From Ptiloglossa arizonensis (Eukaryota; Arthropoda; Insecta; Hymenoptera; Colletidae), in the NCBI RefSeq assembly GCF_051014685.1, contig NW_027478518.1:620001-684000 (forward strand): a DNA stretch of 64,000 bases, read 5' to 3'. The notes beneath the pieces were generated by a model, which saw only the letters and a program-made list of their open reading frames with translations, was not told the origin of the DNA and made no database searches. The position numbers and the translations under genes are program-made. Positions within the stretch are counted from its first letter, which is position 1, and every line of letters starts with the position of its first letter. Below are positions 26,501 through 39,294 of the stretch, one piece after another.

Positions 26501-26727
26501 ATTCCTATTGCATTTGAAAGTAGAAACTCGCCCGATTACAACGGTACGTGTATTTTTCCCCTAGGCCATTCTGGTTAAGCGATTGGAGCAGCAGAATTGC
26601 GAAAAATTTGTCGTCTTGTCAGCCATTTCTTAGCTTCAAAGTCCCATATCTCGCGAACGGATTGACCTAACCCAAAAATTCCTATTGCATTTGAAAGTAG
26701 AAACTCGCCCGATTACAAGGGTACGTG

Positions 26728-28320
26728 TATTTTTTCCCTAGCCCATTCTGGTTAAGCGTTTGGAGCAGCAGAAGTGCGAAAAATTTCTTGTCTTCTCAAC
26801 CATTTCTTAGCTTCAAACCCCCATATCTCGCGAACCGATTGACCTAACCCAAAAATTCCTATTGCATTTGAAAGTAGAAACTCGCCCGATTACAAGAGTA
26901 CGTGTATTTTTCCCCTAGGCCATTCTGGTTAAGCGATTGGAGCAGCAGAATTGCGAAAAATTTTTTGCCTTCTCAACCATTCCTTGGCTTCAAACTCCCA
27001 TATCTCGCGAACGGAATGACCTAACCAAACAATTCCTATTGCATCTGAAAGTAGAAGCTCGCCCGATTACAGCTGTATGTGTGTTTTTTCCCTAGGCCAT
27101 TCTGGTTAAGCGTTTGGAGCAGCAGAATTGCGAAAAATTTGTTCTCTTCTCAACCATTTCTTAGCTTCAAACTCCCATATCTCGCGAACGAATTGACCTA
27201 ACCCAAAAATTCCTATTGCATTTGAAAGTAGAAGCTCGCCCGATTACAACGGTATGTGTATTTTTTCCCTAGCCCATTCTGGTTAAGCGTTTGGAGCAGC
27301 AGAAGTGCGAAAAATTTCTTGTCTTCTCAACCATTTCTTAGCTTCAAACCCCCATATCTCGCGAACCGATTGACCTAACCCAAAAATTCCTATTGCATTT
27401 GAAAGTAGAAACTCGCCCGATTACAAGAGTACGTGTATTTTTCCCCTAGGCCATTCTGGTTAAGCGATTGGAGCAGCAGAATTGCGAAAAATTTTTTGCC
27501 TTCTCAACCATTCCTTGGCTTCAAACTCCCATATCTCGCGAACGGAATGACCTAACCAAACAATTCCTATTGCATCTGAAAGTAGAAGCTCGCCCGATTA
27601 CAGCTGTATGTGTGTTTTTTCCCTAGGCCATTCTGGTTAAGCGTTTGGAGCAGCAGAATTGCGAAAAATTTGTTCTCTTCTCAACCATTTCTTAGCTTCA
27701 AACTCCCATATCTCGCGAACGAATTGACCTAACCCAAAAATTCCTATTGCATTTGAAAGTAGAAGCTCGCCCGATTACAACGGTATGTGTATTTTTTCCC
27801 TAGCCCATTCTGGTTAAGCGTTTGGAGCAGCAGAAGTGCGAAAAATTTCTTGTCTTCTCAACCATTTCTTAGCTTCAAACCCCCATATCTCGCGAACCGA
27901 TTGACCTAACCCAAAAATTCCTATTGCATTTGAAAGTAGAAACTCGCCCGATTACAAGAGTACGTGTATTTTTCCCCTAGGCCATTCTGGTTAAGCGATT
28001 GGAGCAGCAGAAGTGCGAAAAATTTTTTGCCTTCTCAACCATTCCTTGGCTTCAAACTCCCATATCTCGCGAACGGAATGACCTAACCAAACAATTCCTA
28101 TTGCAGCTGAAAGTAGAAACTCGCCCGATTACAGCTGTATGTGTGTTTTTTCCCTAGGCCATTCTGGTTAAGCGTTTGGAGCAGCAGAATTGCGAAAAAT
28201 TTGTTCTCTTCTCAACCATTTCTTAGCTTCAAACTCCCATATCTCGCGAACGGATTGACCTAACCCAAAAATTCCTATTGCATTTGAAAGTAGAAGCTCG
28301 CCCGATTACAACGGTATGTG
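26728..28320. repeat. E-A-B trimer repeated three times (531 bp each)
   Basis: Trimer starts at 26728, 27259 and 27790, each opening with the aaacccccat E monomer (26816, 27347, 27878). The first is joined to the preceding D by a hybrid pyrimidine segment, aagggtacgtgtatttttt, where gggtacgtg normally continues as tatttttcccc. That marks a recombination joint at about 26720-26745. Confidence 0.82.
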
Positions 28321-30798
28321 TATTTTTCCCCTAGGCCATTCTGGTTAAGCGATTGGAGCAGCAGAATTGCGAAAAATTTGTCGTCTTGTCAGCCATTTCT
28401 TAGCTTCAAAGTCCCATATCTCGCGAACGGATTGACCTAAACCAAAAATTCCTATTGCATTTGAAAGTAGAAACTCGCCCTTTTACAAGGGAACGTGTAT
28501 TTTTCCCCTAGGCCATTCTGGTTAAGCGATTGGAGCAGCAGAAGTGCGAAAAATTTTTTGCCTTCTCAACCATTCCTTGGCTTCAAACTCCCATATCTCG
28601 CGAACGGAATGACCTAACCAAACAATTCCTATTGCATTTGAAAGTAGAAACTCGCCCGATTACAGGTGTATGTGTGTTTTTTCCCTAGGCCATTCTGGTT
28701 AAGCGTTTGGAGCAGCAGAATTGCGAAAAATTTGTTCTCTTCTCAACCATTTCTTAGCTTCAAACTCCCATATCTCGCGAACGGATTGACCTAACCCAAA
28801 AATTCCTATTGCACTTGAAAGTAGAAGCTTCCCCGATTACAACGGTACGTGTATTTTTCCCCTAGGCCATTCTGGTTAAGCGATTGGAGCAGCAGAATTG
28901 CGAAAAATTTGTTGTCTTGTCAGCCATTTCTTAGCTTCAAAGTCCCATATCTCGCGAACGGATTGACCTAACCCAAAAATTCCTATTGCATTTGAAAGTA
29001 GAAACTCGCCCGATTACAACGGTACGTGTATTTTTCCCCTAGGCCATTCTGGTTAAGCGATTGGAGCAGCAGAATTGCGAAAAATTTGTCGTCTTGTCAG
29101 CCATTTCTTAGGTTCAAAGTCCCATATCTCGCGAACGGATTGACCTAACCCAAAAATTCCTATTGCATTTGAAAGTAGAAACTCGCCCGATTACAAGGGT
29201 ACGTTTATTTTTTCCCTAGGCCATTCTGGTTAAGCGATTGGAGCAGCAGAATTGCGAAAAATTTTTTGCCTTCTCAACCATTCCTTGGCTTCAAACTCCC
29301 ATATCTCGCGAACGGAATGACCTAACCAAACAATTCCTATTGCATCTGAAAGTAGAAGCTCGCCCGATTACAGCTGTATGTGTGTTTTTTCCCTAGGCCA
29401 TTCTGGTTAAGCGTTTGGAGCAGCAGAATTGCGAAAAATTTGTTCTCTTCTCAACCATTTCTTAGCTTCAAACTCCCATATCTCGCGAACGAATTGACCT
29501 AACCCAAAAATTCCTATTGCATTTGAAAGTAGAAGCTCGCCCGATTACAACGGTATGTGTATTTTTCCCCTAGGCCATTCTGGTTAAGCGATTGGAGCAG
29601 CAGAATTGCGAAAAATTTGTCGTCTTGTCAGCCATTTCTTAGCTTCAAAGTCCCATATCTCGCGAACGGATTGACCTAAACCAAAAATTCCTATTGCATT
29701 TGAAAGTAGAAACTCGCCCTTTTACAAGGGAACGTGTATTTTTCCCCTAGGCCATTCTGGTTAAGCGATTGGAGCAGCAGAAGTGCGAAAAATTTTTTGC
29801 CTTCTCAACCATTCCTTGGCTTCAAACTCCCATATCTCGCGAACGGAATGACCTAACCAAACAATTCCTATTGCATTTGAAAGTAGAAACTCGCCCGATT
29901 ACAGGTGTATGTGTGTTTTTTCCCTAGGCCATTCTGGTTAAGCGTTTGGAGCAGCAGAATTGCGAAAAATTTGTTCTCTTCTCAACCATTTCTTAGCTTC
30001 AAACTCCCATATCTCGCGAACGGATTGACCTAACCCAAAAATTCCTATTGCACTTGAAAGTAGAAGCTTCCCCGATTACAACGGTACGTGTATTTTTCCC
30101 CTAGGCCATTCTGGTTAAGCGATTGGAGCAGCAGAATTGCGAAAAATTTGTTGTCTTGTCAGCCATTTCTTAGCTTCAAAGTCCCATATCTCGCGAACGG
30201 ATTGACCTAACCCAAAAATTCCTATTGCATTTGAAAGTAGAAACTCGCCCGATTACAACGGTACGTGTATTTTTCCCCTAGGCCATTCTGGTTAAGCGAT
30301 TGGAGCAGCAGAATTGCGAAAAATTTGTCGTCTTGTCAGCCATTTCTTAGCTTCAAAGTCCCATATCTCGCGAACGGATTGACCTAACCCAAAAATTCCT
30401 ATTGCATTTGAAAGTAGAAACTCGCCCGATTACAAGGGTACGTGTATTTTTCCCCTAGGCCATTCTGGTTAAGCGATTGGAGCAGCAGAATTGCGAAAAA
30501 TTTTTTGCCTTCTCAACCATTCCTTGGCTTCAAACTCCCATATCTCGCGAACGGAATGACCTAACCAAACAATTCCTATTGCATCTGAAAGTAGAAGCTC
30601 GCCCGATTACAGCTGTATGTGTGTTTTTTCCCTAGGCCATTCTGGTTAAGCGTTTGGAGCAGCAGAATTGCGAAAAATTTGTTCTCTTCTCAACCATTTC
30701 TTAGCTTCAAACTCCCATATCTCGCGAACGAATTGACCAAACCCAAAAATTCCTATTGCATTTGAAAGTAGAAACTCGCCCGATTACAACGGTACGTG
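28321..30798. repeat. Tandem pair of 7-mers D A B C D A B
   Basis: Two 1239-bp units, 28321-29559 and 29560-30798, with the cgcccttttacaaggg marker at 28476 and 29715. The first keeps taggttcaaag and cgtttatttttt in its last D monomer (near 29110 and 29200), as in 21950-23188. The second has the standard tagcttcaaag there (near 30349). A related D follows at 30799 with marker 30954 and two further changes, gattgtcctaaac and gaaaaattcc. Confidence 0.83.
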
Positions 30799-32391
30799 TA
30801 TTTTTCCCCTAGGCCATTCTGGTTAAGCGATTGGAGCAGCAGAATTGCGAAAAATTTGTCGTCTTGTCAGCCATTTCTTAGCTTCAAAGTCCCATATCTC
30901 GCGAACGGATTGTCCTAAACGAAAAATTCCTATTGCATTTGAAAGTAGAAACTCGCCCTTTTACAAGGGTACGTGTATTTTTCCCCTAGGCCATTCTGGT
31001 TAAGCGATTGGAGCAGCAGAAGTGCGAAAAATTTTTTGCCTTCTCAACCATTCCTTGGCTTCAAACTCCCATATCTCGCGAACGGAATGACCTAACCAAA
31101 CAATTCCTATTGCATCTGAAAGTAGAAACTCGCCCGATTACAGGTGTATGTGTGTTTTTTCCCTAGGCCATTCTGGTTAAGCGTTTGGAGCAGCAGAATT
31201 GCGAAAAATTTGTTCTCTTCTCAACCATTTCTTAGCTTCAAACTCCCATATCTCGCGAACGGATTGACCTAACCCAAAAATTCCTATTGCACTTGAAAGT
31301 AGAAGCTTGCCCGATTACAACGGTACGTGTATTTTTCCCCTAGGCCATTCTGGTTAAGCGATTGGAGCAGCAGAATTGCGAAAAATTTCTTGTCTTCTCA
31401 ACCATTTCTTAGCTTCAAACTCCCATATCTCGCGAACGAATTGACCTAACCCAAAAATTCCTATTGCATTTGAAAGTAGAAGCTCGCCCGATTACAACGG
31501 TACGTGTATTTTTCCCCTAGGCCATTCTGGTTAAGCGATTGGAGCAGCAGAAGTGCGAAAAATTTTTTGCCTTCTCAACCATTCCTTGGCTTCAAACTCC
31601 CATATCTCGCGAACGGAATGACGTAACCAAACAATTCCTATTGCATCTGAAAGTAGAAACTCGCCCGATTACAGCTGTATGTGTGTTTTTTCGCTAGCCC
31701 ATTCTGGTTAAGCGTTTGGAGCAGCAGAATTGCGAAAAATTTGTTGTCTTGTCAGCCATTTCTTAGCTTCAAAGTCCCATATCTCGCGAACGGATTGACC
31801 TAACCCAGAAATTCCTATTGCATCTGAAAGTAGAAACTCGCCCGATTACAGCGGTATGTGTATTTTTTCCCCAGGCCTTTCTGGTTAAGCGTTTGGAGCA
31901 GCAGAATTGCGAAAAATTTCTTGTCCTCTCAACCATTTCTTAGCTTCAAACTCCCATATCTCGCGAACGGATTGACCTAACCCAAAAATTCCTATTGCAT
32001 TTGAAAGTAGAAACTCGCCCGATTACAACGGTACGTGTATTTTTCCCCTAGGCCATTCTGGTTAAGCGATTGGAGCAGCAGAATTGCGAAAAATTTTTTG
32101 CCTTCTCAACCATTTCTTGGCTTCAAACTCCCATATCTCGCGAACGGACTGACCTAACCAAAAAATTCCTATTGCATCTGAAAGTAGAAACTCGCCCGAT
32201 TACAGCTGTATGTGTGTTTTTTCCCTAGGCCATTCTGGTTAAGCGTTTGGAGCAGCAGAATTGCGAAAAATTTGTTCTCTTCTCAACCATTTCTTAGCTT
32301 CAAACTCCCATATCTCGCGAACGGATTGACCTAACCCAAAAATTCCTATTGCACTTGAAAGTAGAAGCTTGCCCGATTACAACGGTACGTG
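30799..32391. repeat. Transitional block D A B E A C e F B
   Basis: Nine monomers that end the modular domain and bring back the A C e F string (31507-32214) of the left domain. Near 31690 the A/C boundary has ttttttcgctagccc, a private change. No exact repeat of the whole block was found in the window. Confidence 0.68.
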
Positions 32392-33453
32392 TATTTTTCC
32401 CCTAGGCCATTCTGGTTAAGCGATTGGAGTAGCAGAATTGCGAAAAATTTCTTGTCTTCTCAACCATTTCTTAGCTTCAAACTCCCATATCTCGCGAACG
32501 AATTGACCTAACCCAAAAATTCCTATTGCATTTGAAAGTAGAAGCTCGCCCGATTACAACGGTATGTGTATTTTTTCCCTAGCCCATTCTGGTTAAGCGT
32601 TTGGAGCAGCAGAAGTGGGAAAAATTTCTTGTCTTCTCAACCATTTCTTAGCTTCAAACTCCCATATCTCGCGAACCGATTGACCTAACCCAAAAATTCC
32701 TATTGCATTTGAAAGTAGAAACTCGCCCGATTACAAGAGTACGTGTATTTTTCCCCTAGGCCATTCTGGTTAAGCGATTGGAGCAGCAGAAGTGCGAAAA
32801 ATTTTTTGCCTTCTCAACCATTCCTTGGCTTCAAACTCCCATATCTCGCGAACGGATTGACCTAACCCAAAAATTCCTATTGCACTTGAAAGTAGAAGCT
32901 TGCCCGATTACAACGGTACGTGTATTTTTCCCCTAGGCCATTCTGGTTAAGCGATTGGAGTAGCAGAATTGCGAAAAATTTCTTGTCTTCTCAACCATTT
33001 CTTAGCTTCAAACTCCCATATCTCGCGAACGAATTGACCTAACCCAAAAATTCCTATTGCATTTGAAAGTAGAAGCTCGCCCGATTACAACGGTATGTGT
33101 ATTTTTTCCCTAGCCCATTCTGGTTAAGCGTTTGGAGCAGCAGAAGTGCGAAAAATTTCTTGTCTTCTCAACCATTTCTTAGCTTCAAACTCCCATATCT
33201 CGCGAACCGATTGACCTAACCCAAAAATTCCTATTGCATTTGAAAGTAGAAACTCGCCCGATTACAAGAGTACGTGTATTTTTCCCCTAGGCCATTCTGG
33301 TTAAGCGATTGGAGCAGCAGAAGTGCGAAAAATTTTTTGCCTTCTCAACCATTCCTTGGCTTCAAACTCCCATATCTCGCGAACGGAATGACCTAACCAA
33401 ACAATTCCTATTGCATCTGAAAGTAGAAACTCGCCCGATTACAGCTGTATGTG
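32392..33453. repeat. Tandem E-E-A duplication (531 bp x 2)
   Basis: Copies at 32392-32922 and 32923-33453, both starting with the ggagtagcag register monomer (32426 and 32957). The A monomer of the first copy is hybrid: attccttggc followed by cggattgacctaaccc and then gcacttg, instead of cggaatgacctaacc and aaacaatt. The joint of the duplication therefore lies inside this monomer, near 32855-32870. The second E differs (gtgggaaaa near 32617; gtgcgaaaa near 33148). Confidence 0.78.
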
Positions 33454-35400
33454 TGTTTTTTCCCTAGGCCATTCTGGTTAAGCGTTTGGAGCAGCAGAAT
33501 TGCGAAAAATTTGTTCTCTTCTCAACCATTTCTTAGCTTCAAACTCCCATATCTCGCGAACGGATTGACCTAACCCAAAAATTCCTATTGCATTTGAAAG
33601 TAGAAGCTCGCCCGATTACAACGGTACGTGTATTTTTCCCCTAGGCCATTCTGGTTAAGCGATTGGAGCAGCAGAATTGCGAAAAATTTGTTGTCTTGTC
33701 AGCCATTTCTTAGCTTCAAAGTCCCATATCTCGCGAACGGATTGACCTAACCCAAAAATTCCTATTGCATTTGAAAGTAGAAACTCGCCCGATTACAACG
33801 GTACGTGTATTTTTCCCCTAGGCCATTCTGGTTAAGCGATTGGAGCAGCAGAATTGCGAAAAATTTGTCGTCTTGTCAGCCATTTCTTAGCTTCAAAGTC
33901 CCATATCTCGCGAACGGATTGACCTAACCCAAAAATTCCTATTGCATTTGAAAGTAGAAACTCGCCCGATTACAAGGGTACGTGTATTTTTCCCCTAGGC
34001 CATTCTGGTTAAGCGATTGGAGCAGCAGAATTGCGAAAAATTTTTTGCCTTCTCAACCATTCCTTGGCTTCAAACTCCCATATCTCGCGAACGGAATGAC
34101 CTAACCAAACAATTCCTATTGCATCTGAAAGTAGAAGCTCGCCCGATTACAGCTGTATGTGTGTTTTTTCCCTAGGCCATTCTGGTTAAGCGTTTCGAGC
34201 AGCAGAATTGCGAAAAATTTGTTCTCTTCTCAACCATTTCTTAGCTTCAAACTCCCATATCTCGCGAACGAATTGACCTAACCCAAAAATTCCTATTGCA
34301 TTTGAAAGTAGAAGCTCGCCCGATTACAACGGTATGTGTATTTTTTCCCTAGCCCATTCTGGTTAAGCGTTTGGAGCAGCAGAAGTGCGAAATATTTCTT
34401 GTCTTCTCAACCATTTCTTAGCTTCAAACTCCCATATCTCGCGAACCGATTGACCTAACCCAAAAATTCCTATTGCATTTGAAAGTAGAAACTCGCCCGA
34501 TTACAACGGTACGTGTATTTTTCCCCTAGGCCATTCTGGTTAAGCGATTGGAGCAGCAGAATTGCGAAAAATTTGTCGTCTTGTCAGCCATTTCTTAGCT
34601 TCAAAGTCCCATATCTCGCGAACGGATTGACCTAAACCAAAAATTCCTATTGCATTTGAAAGTAGAAACTCGCCCTTTTACAAGGGTACGTGTATTTTTC
34701 CCCTAGGCCATTCTGGTTAAGCGATTGGAGCAGCAGAAGTGCGAAAAATTTTTTGCCTTCTCAACCATTCCTTGGCTTCAAACTCCCATATCTCGCGAAC
34801 GGAATGACCTAACCAAACAATTCCTATTGCATCTGAAAGTAGAAACTCGCCCGATTACAGGTGTATGTGTGTTTTTTCCCTAGGCCATTCTGGTTAAGCG
34901 TTTGGAGCAGCAGAATTGCGAAAAATTTGTTCTCTTCTCAACCATTTCTTAGCTTCAAACTCCCATATCTCGCGAACGGATTGACCTAACCCAAAAATTC
35001 CTATTGCACTTGAAAGTAGAAGCTTGCCCGATTACAACGGTACGTGTATTTTTCCCCTAGGCCATTCTGGTTAAGCGATTGGAGCAGCAGAATTGCGAAA
35101 AATTTCTTGTCTTCTCAACCATTTCTTAGCTTCAAACTCCCATATCTCGCGAACGAATTGACCTAACCCAAAAATTCCTATTGCATTTGAAAGTAGAAGC
35201 TCGCCCGATTACAACGGTATGTGTATTTTTTCCCTAGCCCATTCTGGTTAAGCGTTTGGAGCAGCAGAAGTGCGAAAAATTTCTTGTCTTCTCAACAATT
35301 TCTTAGCTTCAAACTCCCATATCTCGCGAACCGATTGACCTAACCCAAAAATTCCTATTGCATTTGAAAGTAGAAACTCGCCCGATTACAACGGTACGTG
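33454..35400. repeat. Block B C D A B E D A B E E
   Basis: Eleven monomers. From 34339 on (E with gcgaaatatttc at about 34387, D with cgccctttta at 34671, A, B, E, E with caacaatttc near 35294) the block is repeated at 43367, 9028 bp downstream. The opening B C D A B resembles the same string of the left-domain 19-mer but lacks its private changes. Confidence 0.75.
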
Positions 35401-38400
35401 TATTTTTCCCCTAGGCCATTCTGGTTAAGCGATTGGAGCAGCAGAATTGCGAAAAAATTGTCGTCTTGTCAGCCATTTCGTAGCTTCAAAGTCCCATATC
35501 TCGCGAACGGATTGACCTAACCCAAAAATTCCTATTGCATTTGAAAGTAGAAACTCGCCCGATTACAAGGGTACGTGTATTTTTCCCCTAGGCCATTCTG
35601 GTTAAGCGATTGGAGCAGCAGAAGTGCGAAAAATTTTTTGCCTTCTCAACCATTCCTTGGCTTCAAACTCCCATATCTCGCGAACGGAATGACGTAACCA
35701 AACAATTCCTATTGCATCTGAAAGTAGAAACTCGCCCGATTACAGCTGTATGTGTGTTTTTTCCCTAGGCCATTCTGGTTAAGCGTTTGGAGCAGCAGAA
35801 TTGCGAAAAATTTGTTCTCTTCTCAACCATTTCTTAGCTTCAAACTCCCATATCTCGCGAACGGATTGACCTAACCCAAAAATTCCTATTGCATTTGAAA
35901 GTAGAAGCTCGCCCGATTACAACGGTACGTGTATTTTTCCCCTAGGCCATTCTGGTTAAGCGATTGGAGCAGCAGAATTGCGAAAAATTTGTTGTCTTGT
36001 CAGCCATTTCTTAGCTTCAAAGTCCCATATCTCGCGAACGGATTGACCTAACCCAGAAATTCCTATTGCATCTGAAAGTAGAAACTCGCCCGATTACAGC
36101 GGTATGTGTATTTTTTCCCCAGGCCTTTCTGGTTAAGCGTTTGGAGCAGCAGAATTGCGAAAAATTTCTTGTCCTCTCAACCATTTCTTAGCTTCAATCT
36201 CCCATATCTCGCGAACGGATTGACCTAACCCAAAAATTCCTATTGCATTTGAAAGTAGAAACTCGCCCGATTACAACGGTACGTGTATTTTTCCCCTAGG
36301 CCATTCTGGTTAAGCGATTGGAGCAGCAGAATTGCGAAAAATTTTTTGCCTTCTCAACCATTTCTTGGTTTCAAACTCCCATATCACGCGAACGGACTGA
36401 CCTAACCAAAAAATTCCTATTGCATCTGAAAGTAGAAACTCGCCCGATTACATCTGTATGTGTGTTTTTTCCCTAGGCCATTCTGGTTAAGCGTTTGGAG
36501 CAGGAGAATTGCGAAAAATTTGTCGTCTTGTCAGCCATTTCTTAGCTTCAAAGTCCCATATCTCGCGAACGGATTGACCTAACCCAAAAATTCCTATTGC
36601 ATTTGAAAGTAGAAACTCGCCCGATTACAAGAGTACGTGTATTTTTCCCCTAGGCCATTCTGGTTAAGCGATTGGAGCAGCAGAAGTGCGAAAAATTTTT
36701 TGCCTTCTCAACCATTCCTTGGATTGAAACTCCCATATCTCGCGAACGGAATGAGCTAACCAAACAATTCCTATTGCATCTGAAAGTAGAAACTCGCCCG
36801 ATTACAGCTGTATGTGTGTTTTTTCCCTAGGCCATTCTGGTTAAGCGTTTGGAGCAGCAGAATTGCGAAAAATTTGTTCTCTTCTCAACCATTTCTTAGC
36901 TTCAAACTCCCATATCTCGCGAACGGAATGACCTAACCCAAAAATTCCTATTGCATTTGAAAGTAGAAGCTCGCCCGATTACAACGGTACGTGTATTTTT
37001 CCCCTAGGCCATTCTGGTTAAGCGATTGGAGCAGCAGAATTGCGAAAAATTTGTTGTCTTGTCAGCCATTTCTTAGCTTCAAAGTCCCATATCTCGCGAA
37101 CGGATTGACCTAACCCAAAAATTCCTATTGCATTTGAAAGCAGAAACTCGCCCGATTACAACGGTACGTGTATTTTTCCCCTAGGCCATTCTGGTTAAGC
37201 GATTGGAGCAGCAGAATTGCGAAAAATTTGTCGTCTTGTCAGCCATTTCTTAGCTTCAAAGTCCCATATCTCGCGAACGGATTGACCTAACCCAAAAATT
37301 CCTATTGCATTTGAAAGTAGAAACTCGCCCGATTACAAGGGTACGTGTATTTTTCCCCTAGGCCATTCTGGTTAAGCGATTGGAGCAGCAGAATTGCGAA
37401 AAATTTTTTGCCTTCTCAACCATTCCTTGGCTTCAAACTCCCATATCTCGCGAACGGAATGACCTAACCCAAAAATTCCTATTGCACTTGAAAGTAGAAG
37501 CTTGCCCGATTACAACAGTACGTGTATTTTTCCCCTAGGCCATTCTGGTTAAGCGATTGGAGTAGCAGAATTGCGAAAAATTTCTTGTCTTCTCAACCAT
37601 TTCTTAGCTTCAAACTCCCATATCTCGCGAACGAATTGACCTAACCCAAAAATTTCTATTGCATTTGAAAGTAGAAGCTCGCCCGATTACAACGGTATGT
37701 GTATTTTTTCCCTAGCCCATTCTGGTTAAGCGTTTGGAGCAGCAGAAGTGCGAAAAATTTCTTGTCTTCTCAACAATTTCTTAGCTTCAAACTCCCATAT
37801 CTCGCGAACCGATTGACCTAACCCAAAAATTCCTATTGCATTTGAAAGTAGAAACTCGCCCGATTACAAGGGTACGTGTATTTTTCCCCTAGGCCATTCT
37901 GGTTAAGCGATTGGAGCAGCAGAAGTGCGAAAAATTTTTTGCCTTCTCAACCATTCCTTGGCTTCAAACTCCCATATCTCGCGAACGGAATGACCTAATC
38001 AAACAATTCCTATTGCATCTGAAAGTAGAAACTCGCCCGATTACAGCTGTATGTGTGTTTTTTCCCTAGGCCATTCTGGTTAAGCGTTTGGAGCAGCAGA
38101 ATTGCGAAAAATTTGTTCTCTTCTCAACCATTTCTTAGCTTCAAACTCCCATATCTCGCGAACGGATTGACCTAACCCAAAAATTCCTATTGCATTTGAA
38201 AGTAGAAGCTCGCCCGATTACAACGGTACGTGTATTTTTCCCCTAGGCCATTCTGGTTAAGCGATTGGAGCAGCAGAATTGCGAAAAATTTGTTGTCTTG
38301 TCAGCCATTTCTTAGCTTCAAAGTCCCATATCTCGCGAACGGATTGACCTAACCCAGAAATTCCTATTGCATCTGAAAGTAGAAACTCGCCCGATTACAG

Positions 38401-39294
38401 CGGTATGTGTATTTTTTCCCCAGGGCTTTCTGGTTAAGCGTTTGGAGCAGCAGAATTGCGAAAAATTTCTTGTCCTCTCAACCATTTCTTAGCTTCAAAC
38501 TCCCATATCTCGCGAACGGATTGACCTAACACAAAAATTCCTATTGCATTTGAAAGTAGAAACTCGCCCGATTACAACGGTACGTGTATTTTTCCCCTAG
38601 GCCATTCTGGTTAAGCGATTGGAGCAGCAGAATTGCGAAAAATTTTTTGCCTTCTCAACCATTTCTTGGCTTCAAACTCCCATATCTCGCGAACGGACTG
38701 ACCTAACCAAAAAATTCCTATTGCATTTGAAAGTAGAAACTCGCCCGATTACAAGAGTACGTGTATTTTTCCCCTAGGCCATTCTGGTTAAGCGATTGGA
38801 GCAGCAGAAGTGCGAAAAATTTTTTGCCTTCTCAACCATTCCTTGGCTTCAAACTCCCATATCTCGCGAACGGAATGACCTAACCAAACAATTCCTATTG
38901 CATCTGAAAGTAGAAACTCGCCCGATTACAGCTGTATGTGTGTTTTTTCCCTAGGCCATTCTGGTTAAGCGTTTGGAGCAGCAGAATTGCGAAAAATTTG
39001 TTCTCTTCTCAACCATTTCTTAGCTTCAAACTCCCATATCTCGCGAACGGATTGACCTAACCCAAAAATTCCTATTGCATTTGAAAGTAGAAGCTCGCCC
39101 GATTACAACGGTACGTGTATTTTTCCCCTAGGCCATTCTGGTTAAGCGATTGGAGCAGCAGAATTGCGAAAAATTTCTTGTCTTCTCAACCATTTCTTAG
39201 CTTCAAACTCCCATATCTCGCGAACCGATTGACCTAACCCAAAAATTCCTATTGCATTTGAAAGTAGAAACTCGCCCGATTACAACGGTACGTG
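35401..39294. repeat. 22-mer higher-order repeat, copy 1 (3894 bp)
   Basis: Order: D A B C e F D A B C D A E E A B C e F A B E. Private marks: gaaaaaattg at 35451, tttcgtagc near 35477, gcttcaatctccc near 36190, atatcacgcg near 36382, gagcaggag near 36499, atgagctaac near 36751, gaaagcagaa at 37137, caacagtac near 37513 and aatttctattg near 37650. Each recurs 3894 bp later, for example gaaaaaattg at 39345. A further C e F sits internally at 38233-38763, so the unit itself contains an internal duplication. Confidence 0.84.

Larger units (their letters stand above)
23189..29559. repeat. Modular higher-order repeat, 36-mer (6371 bp)
   Basis: Same module order as the preceding 39-mer: an 8-mer (23189-24603), a 7-mer (24604-25842), one E-A-B (25843-26373), C-D (26374-26727), three E-A-B (26728-28320) and D A B C D A B (28321-29559). 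Total 36 monomers; 36 x 177 = 6372, minus a 1-bp deletion at about 23418. The 8-mer plus 7-mer block matches 16286-18940 at a distance of 6903. The two copies differ mainly in trimer number on either side of C-D: four then one, against one then three. Confidence 0.83.
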
